48,956 nt of DNA from Trametopsis cervina (Eukaryota > Basidiomycota > Agaricomycetes > Polyporales > Irpicaceae). The translations under genes were made by a program, and so were the position numbers. This document shows, piece by piece, positions 44,480-48,956 of this stretch. Each line of letters begins with the position of its first letter. Positions within the stretch are counted from its first letter, which is position 1. The DNA lies in the NCBI GenBank assembly GCA_022385755.1, contig MU278375.1, positions 179,692-228,647 of the forward strand. The letters run 5' to 3'. The notes below the pieces were generated by a model. The model saw only the letters and a program-made list of their open reading frames with translations, was not told where the DNA came from and did no database searches.

Positions 44480-46560
44480 GTAGCTAGAAGCCACTGGAAC
44501 AACAGATCAGATAGACTCACTCACTAATGCAGTGGTATTCATGTCCTAGCTGAAAATCCTGCTCCTTGTCTGCTACCGGAGGGCGATTGTGCCGTCGATA
44601 CCGTGCATGCAGTGGACATGGAAGTTTGTGAACGTTAGATAGTGGCGGCGCCCTCACACAGCGAAAGTTCCGACGGAAAGTTCCATGGGGTCAAAGCAGT
44701 AGCCTACGGAGGATCTACATGCATAGTGTTGAGGAGGGAGCGGGGAAGAAGAAGGCGTGCCGCGGTGTGAGGTGAGGATCGAGAGGCGTGGCGCGAGACG
44801 GGGCGAAGGCGATGAGAGTCGTCCACAGCGTCGAGTTGGAAGCAGGCGAGTGGAGTGTATGCTGCTCAATTGACCGTGGTCGGACCGAGGCTTCGAGATA
44901 GCCTTGTGATTGGGAGTTGATCGAGTGGCGATGACGACAAGACGAAGGTGGAAGCGCTTGGAAGGCTGTGGGCACAATGGAAGCGCGGGCGTTGTGGCGT
45001 GCGTACTTCGGATCAGATCGGTCGTCTCCGATTGTGGGCTCTTCACGCTCGCTTCACTCACCTTGTTACAACACGTCAAGCACTCCACCTTGATTCTCTA
45101 CCGTTCCCAAGCTGTGGAAGATGAGGTGGGAGTTCTACTGTCACGCTCTGTGTCTGGCGGCACGAAGTACCAGGCACGCCCGCCTTTGAACATGACCGTC
45201 ATACCAAGTTGCGGGTGGAATACTGAACGAGTCGGATGAGGACGAGCGATGCCAACGCCGGTGAGTTGCATGTCTTTCTGTGCGATGTGCATGCACTGCC
45301 GCCGCGTCACTGCGTTCTCACCCATAGTGTTCGATTCGAACTCATCTCGTGTCTTCTGGCGCATCTCCAACTTCCAACTGGTCTCACGGTCCTTGCATTT
45401 TCCCTCTAAAGAACCCCCTTCCCGCTCCCATTGTAATGCTCACTATGCTCTCTCCGATTTAGCCTACAACCGACCTGCCATATAGTCATCGGAAGACCCT
45501 CCACGCACGTCTCTCACACCTATGTTCGACTCTGGGCGCGGTCTTCGTCTAACCGGCTGAGTATCTAGGAACCGAGAGCATGTGGACGCGCAAGGACGCC
45601 GAGACTGTCAAATGCTCAATACGTGAACCCCACAACCTCTCAGCCCCGCCCATGTGCGCAACTGGCAAGCTGCGTGCTAGATCTCTGCTCGCCTGGCGTC
45701 CGCGAGAGTAAAGGGGGAAGCCTTGGACACACTACGAATCTCTAGGCACACACGGTCGGTTCTCAAGACGGAGGTGAGCAGGAAAGCCCTAGGGGCGACT
45801 CTCATCGGCTTCATCTCTATTGAATACTAGCTGACGGGCAGGTAAGCCCCTACCTCGTGTCAAGATATACTCCGTCTACTCAATGAAAACGTTTGCTGCG
45901 GGTGCACTAGCGATTAGCGATAATACCCATGATCGTTCGAACTACATCTTCCACCGGCCGCAGACTCCTTGTCGCGAGAATGCTCGAATACGCTGTGTAA
46001 TCGCTGACACCTTCTGCGCGCAGGAATCTCCCTACCTGTTACTCAACGCCATCCTCGTTAGCATATTTCATGGCCCCGCAACCACCGTTTCTCCTGTTAC
46101 GACCCGACCGCTGCGCTAATCCGAGTGCTGATAATGGTCTGAAGGAGCGGTTGGGTGCCCGAGAACAACTACTCGGACAGCCGGGGGGCTGCAGACGGGA
46201 TGCGTACAATGTTCAATAGATCAATCCTACACGCTACGTGGTACGGCACTCGACCATAGCCGGAAGTTGTCGTCCAACGTCAGTATAACGGCCATGATTC
46301 GGAGCTTCCGTCTGATACACTTTCTACAGATCACGGCCGTCTGCGACGCTCGGTTCGTTGAGCCAAGTCGCTTTCTGGTGCAGGCATCCATGGACATGAC
46401 GGTAGCATGTCTGAGCGATAGGTATGAATCTTGGCTGTATACAATTACCTGCGCGCTTGCTGATATCCTCATACAAGGTCTTGCGATGCGGCGAGCCGGG
46501 TATTCGATAATCACGAGAGAAGATCAGTCATAATACCACGCCCACATGGGAATGGCAGGG
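44480..46560 (+). repeat. Dispersed repeat copy R3
   Basis: R3 aligns in the same orientation to R2, displaced by about 10.3 kb, from GATTGTGCCGTCG near 44585 to the region around 46.4 kb (CAGGCATCCATGGACATGA, CTTGGCTGTATACAATT). Identity is patchy with many indels. The frames it contains on either strand are short and broken. It lies just beyond the 5' end of the GH16 gene. Boundaries are approximate, and its coding or non-coding origin is unknown. Confidence 0.6.
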
Positions 46561-46969
46561 TAAATGGAAATGAAGATGGCGCAGTCGGGCGGTGCAGACA
46601 CAGGTTCGTGCATTTGTCCATATGATATGCATAGCACCGGTGAGTTCATTGCATTCCAGTGTTCTCAGCCCAAGTATATGTCTCTACTTGGAAAGATGTG
46701 CAAGCGATTCTCGCACTCGATCCTCGTCCGCCGAGAACGGGCATATGATCTCAAACTGTGCGTCACTCGCCGACGACAGGGATGGAGGAGTCCAAGGATA
46801 CCATGGATAGTTTATCACGATGTTGAGGACGAGACGGTGCTGATCAGACAGCGATAATATTGCAGGCACGAGTCATGTACAGTATGTTCTTAATACCACG
46901 CAGAATTATTAATATTTATGGTTCAAGGACTACAATTCCAAGTTGGCGAACGAAGGACTGACGTACGGT

Positions 46970-47165
46970 GTTCGTCCTACGATACGCCCTCGCAAGCGTG
47001 AGGCTGACGTCGCCGACGTACGCGGCGTGTTGACGAGGGCGTGTCCTAGGCGACGTCGACATACTGTAGAGGAGACGGGACGGTATCGCCTGTCCGGCGC
47101 GTCCTCTGCGAATTGGAGGTGTGTTGGGGAAGCGGACGCGGGGGCGTGAGTGAGCAAGTGCATGG
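46970..47165 (+). repeat. Imperfect direct repeat, unit 1
   Basis: This matches 47350-47550 in the same orientation. Shared blocks include GCAAGCGTG, GACGTCGC, GCGGCG, GGCGTGTC, AGGCGAC and GTGAGCAAG. On the minus strand both units also give similar peptides (HALVNTPRTSATSASRLRG here, HAFANAPRTPATSVPRLLG in unit 2). Confidence 0.6.
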
Positions 47166-47349
47166 TGACAATCTTGCCTCTGCGGAGTGCGGGCTCGCCT
47201 TTCGGTGTTGTGTCCATGCCAGTTCGCGTCAAGGGTGGATGGGTGGTAATGTTCGGAGCGATCGTCTATACGAAGGGATCGGCACCGTGTGCAGAGCCGG
47301 GAAGACCACAAGGCGGCCCTGCATGAAGGGAGCGCGCAAACGCGAACCC

Positions 47350-47550
47350 GTTCCACACGTCCCCCTGCAGAAATGCCCCAGCAAGCGTGGGACGGACGTC
47401 GCGGGCGTGCGCGGCGCGTTTGCAAAGGCGTGTCTGAGGCGACATTGACACACCGCGAAGGAGAGGCGCAAGGGCGTATCGTCCAGGGCATCTTCTGAGG
47501 CCATATGCCGGAGAAGTAGACGCGCAGGTGTGAGCAAGCGGGCTTTACCA
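47350..47550 (+). repeat. Imperfect direct repeat, unit 2
   Basis: Second unit, about 380 nt from unit 1. The intervening 185 nt are not duplicated. Similarity is kept at both base and minus-strand peptide level, so the pair may be relics of a repeated coding segment. No gene model fits. Confidence 0.6.
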
Positions 47551-47589
47551 TGAACAGGCGGGAATGTACCATTTCGGAGATGCTAATGT

Positions 47590-48750
47590 CAATTATGAAG
47601 ACAAAACAGACTTGGGAAGAGGAGGTGCGCACCTGCCGAGATCGTAAATTTTACCTGTGCGAATGCAAACTCGCGTGCAGCCCGTAAAATCCTCGTCCCG
47701 CACGAGCCAGCTTGCGGATATGTACGCGTCGAAGAGGTCAGCAGTGAAGTCCAGAAGGGTCGCGTATAGAAACAGATCGACGCCTTCATCATTCCACGTG
47801 CCTAACATAAAATGCGGATTCGCGACTTGAGTATATGCGCGGCAACCAATGATGACTCGTTTGGCACGCGCGAGCGCGAGTCGGCAACGAAGATGGGTGA
47901 GCCGGACGGCAGGCCGTGCATCATGCAGGGCGATATTGGGAGCGTCGATTTGGGGTAGAATGCCGGGAGGAGATTACGCACTCCGTGCTGGACGAGGCGG
48001 AGCGCATATCGGGGTACGATTGAGGTGGGTCCTTGACGAATGGGGAGGTTGTGCTGCAAAAGCAGCATTGCGGTTGGATAAAAAGGAGCGCGGCGAGTCG
48101 TTGGTATAATATAGCATGGAGTACGAGCATATTTTGACGAGGATTCGTGGCGCTGCATATGGCGGCACAATTCAGGATTTGCGAAGATGTCACGAGAACT
48201 GCGAGATGAGTCTCCCGCCACTGCTGCAGCAGCTAAGCTACCGTCAAGGACCGAGGTGAAGTGTATGGCGGCATCGAGTGTGTTTGGAATAACGGGGAAA
48301 AGCAGCCAATTGCTCGTGTGGATATGAGCATGGCTGCCAGGGAAGGTTGCAGCAGACAAGTGAAGAGGGAGACGTAAGTTGATGTGTGCATGTCGGAAAC
48401 TTGCCTCGGCCTGCAAGCGTACAAAACATCATAAATGAATTAGCTAGAAGAGCTCAAAATACACGTACCGTCTTCGATTAGTTGACCGATGCCAATGCTA
48501 GCATGATAAGCCTCGGTGTTCACACGAAACACACTCCATGCCTTCTTGACGACCAGGGGAGACACGCTTAGAGACTGAGAGCCGCAGCCTTTTGCGTACG
48601 AGCCAAATCTCCAATAATATCAAGATCAACAACATCGACAATACGCACGATCGAACTCACCGAGTTGCCTTTTCGACAACGAGCTCATCTCCTCCGAGTT
48701 CCCAGCCCGTGTTGCGCGAAGGAAAGAGGCGTTGCATCCATTTCTAGGAC
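47590..48750 (-). CDS. Unrecognised multi-exon gene near the right edge
   Basis: Reading 5' to 3' on the minus strand: MQRLFPSRNTGWELGGDELV, then VEKATR and a GTGAGT donor, joined to an exon FGSYAKGCGSQSLSVSPLVV, then KKAWSVFRVNTEAYHASIGI and GQLIED before a GTACGT donor. A 204-codon frame (48416-47802) follows a TTGCAG acceptor; it includes HIHTSNWLLFPVIPNTLDAA. Another stretch reads RVIIGCRAYTQVANPHFMLG, then TWNDEGVDLFLYATLLDFTA and DLFDAYISASWLVRDEDFTG. Frames between these parts need introns I cannot place, so ends and product are uncertain. No known family recognised. Confidence 0.35.
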
Positions 48751-48956
48751 TGTAGTGTGGAGTGGGGTGAGCAGAACAAACGAGAGATGGACTTGGAGTG
48801 CTGTTAGTGAGTGTGAAGGCATAGAGCAAGGAGGTCGTGCGATAGCCACGAGACGCCCGCCTTGTGGCGCGCGCCGATTGCTCGGATCACCCGCCCCTTG
48901 TCGTCATTCACTGACGTTCAGCGAAAACATACCTAACGGTAGGTGAGAGTCTAGGC

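Overview
The window is nuclear DNA of a filamentous basidiomycete, probably an Agaricomycete. Almost every recognisable gene is cut by short introns (about 45-70 nt, GT...AG, often with a CTGAC/CTAAC-like branch site). The gene families also fit: a FunK1 fungal-type kinase, a DUF6535 membrane protein, a fungal CCH1 calcium channel, a pepsin-like secreted protease and a Kre6/Skn1-type GH16. There are no operons, rRNA, CRISPR arrays or convincing tRNAs. Exon coordinates below were derived by hand from splice signals and reading-frame continuity.

Left part (1-6.7 kb), accessory kinases. A FunK1 kinase gene on the minus strand keeps the HRD catalytic loop but stops before any DFD/DWD motif near the window edge. 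It is followed by a weak, probably decayed minus-strand locus (2.0-2.8 kb). Next is a seven-exon plus-strand gene that joins a Crinkler-like N-terminal domain to a C-terminal protein kinase; a damaged tandem copy of its 3' end lies just downstream.

Core part (7.2-22 kb), mostly housekeeping genes with intact splicing. Two flavin oxidases are divergently arranged (L-amino-acid oxidase on minus; sarcosine/N-methyl-amino-acid oxidase-like on plus). Then come the exosome subunit RRP45, an F-box protein, the KEOPS kinase BUD32 (which needs a GC-AG intron), a pepsin-type aspartic protease tail-to-tail with BUD32, TRM112, and a typical 2-Cys peroxiredoxin convergent with TRM112.

22.9-30.7 kb is one large gene of about 25 exons for the CCH1 voltage-gated calcium channel alpha subunit. 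All four six-helix domains are present, and the pore-loop residues read N/E/E/E.

Right part (30.8-48.9 kb), repeat-rich accessory DNA. Three diverged copies of an unnamed dispersed repeat (about 30.9-31.55, 33.9-36.3 and 44.5-46.6 kb, all in the same direction) flank an unrecognised coding fragment, an intact 1173-residue DUF6535 protein, and a GH16 (KRE6/SKN1-like) gene. The GH16 gene carries stop codons, a frameshift and a 40-base poly-C tract in its coding region. Further right are an imperfect 380-nt-period direct repeat and an unrecognised multi-exon locus at the edge. The most novel structures are the three-copy repeat family and the GH16 gene with its homopolymer.
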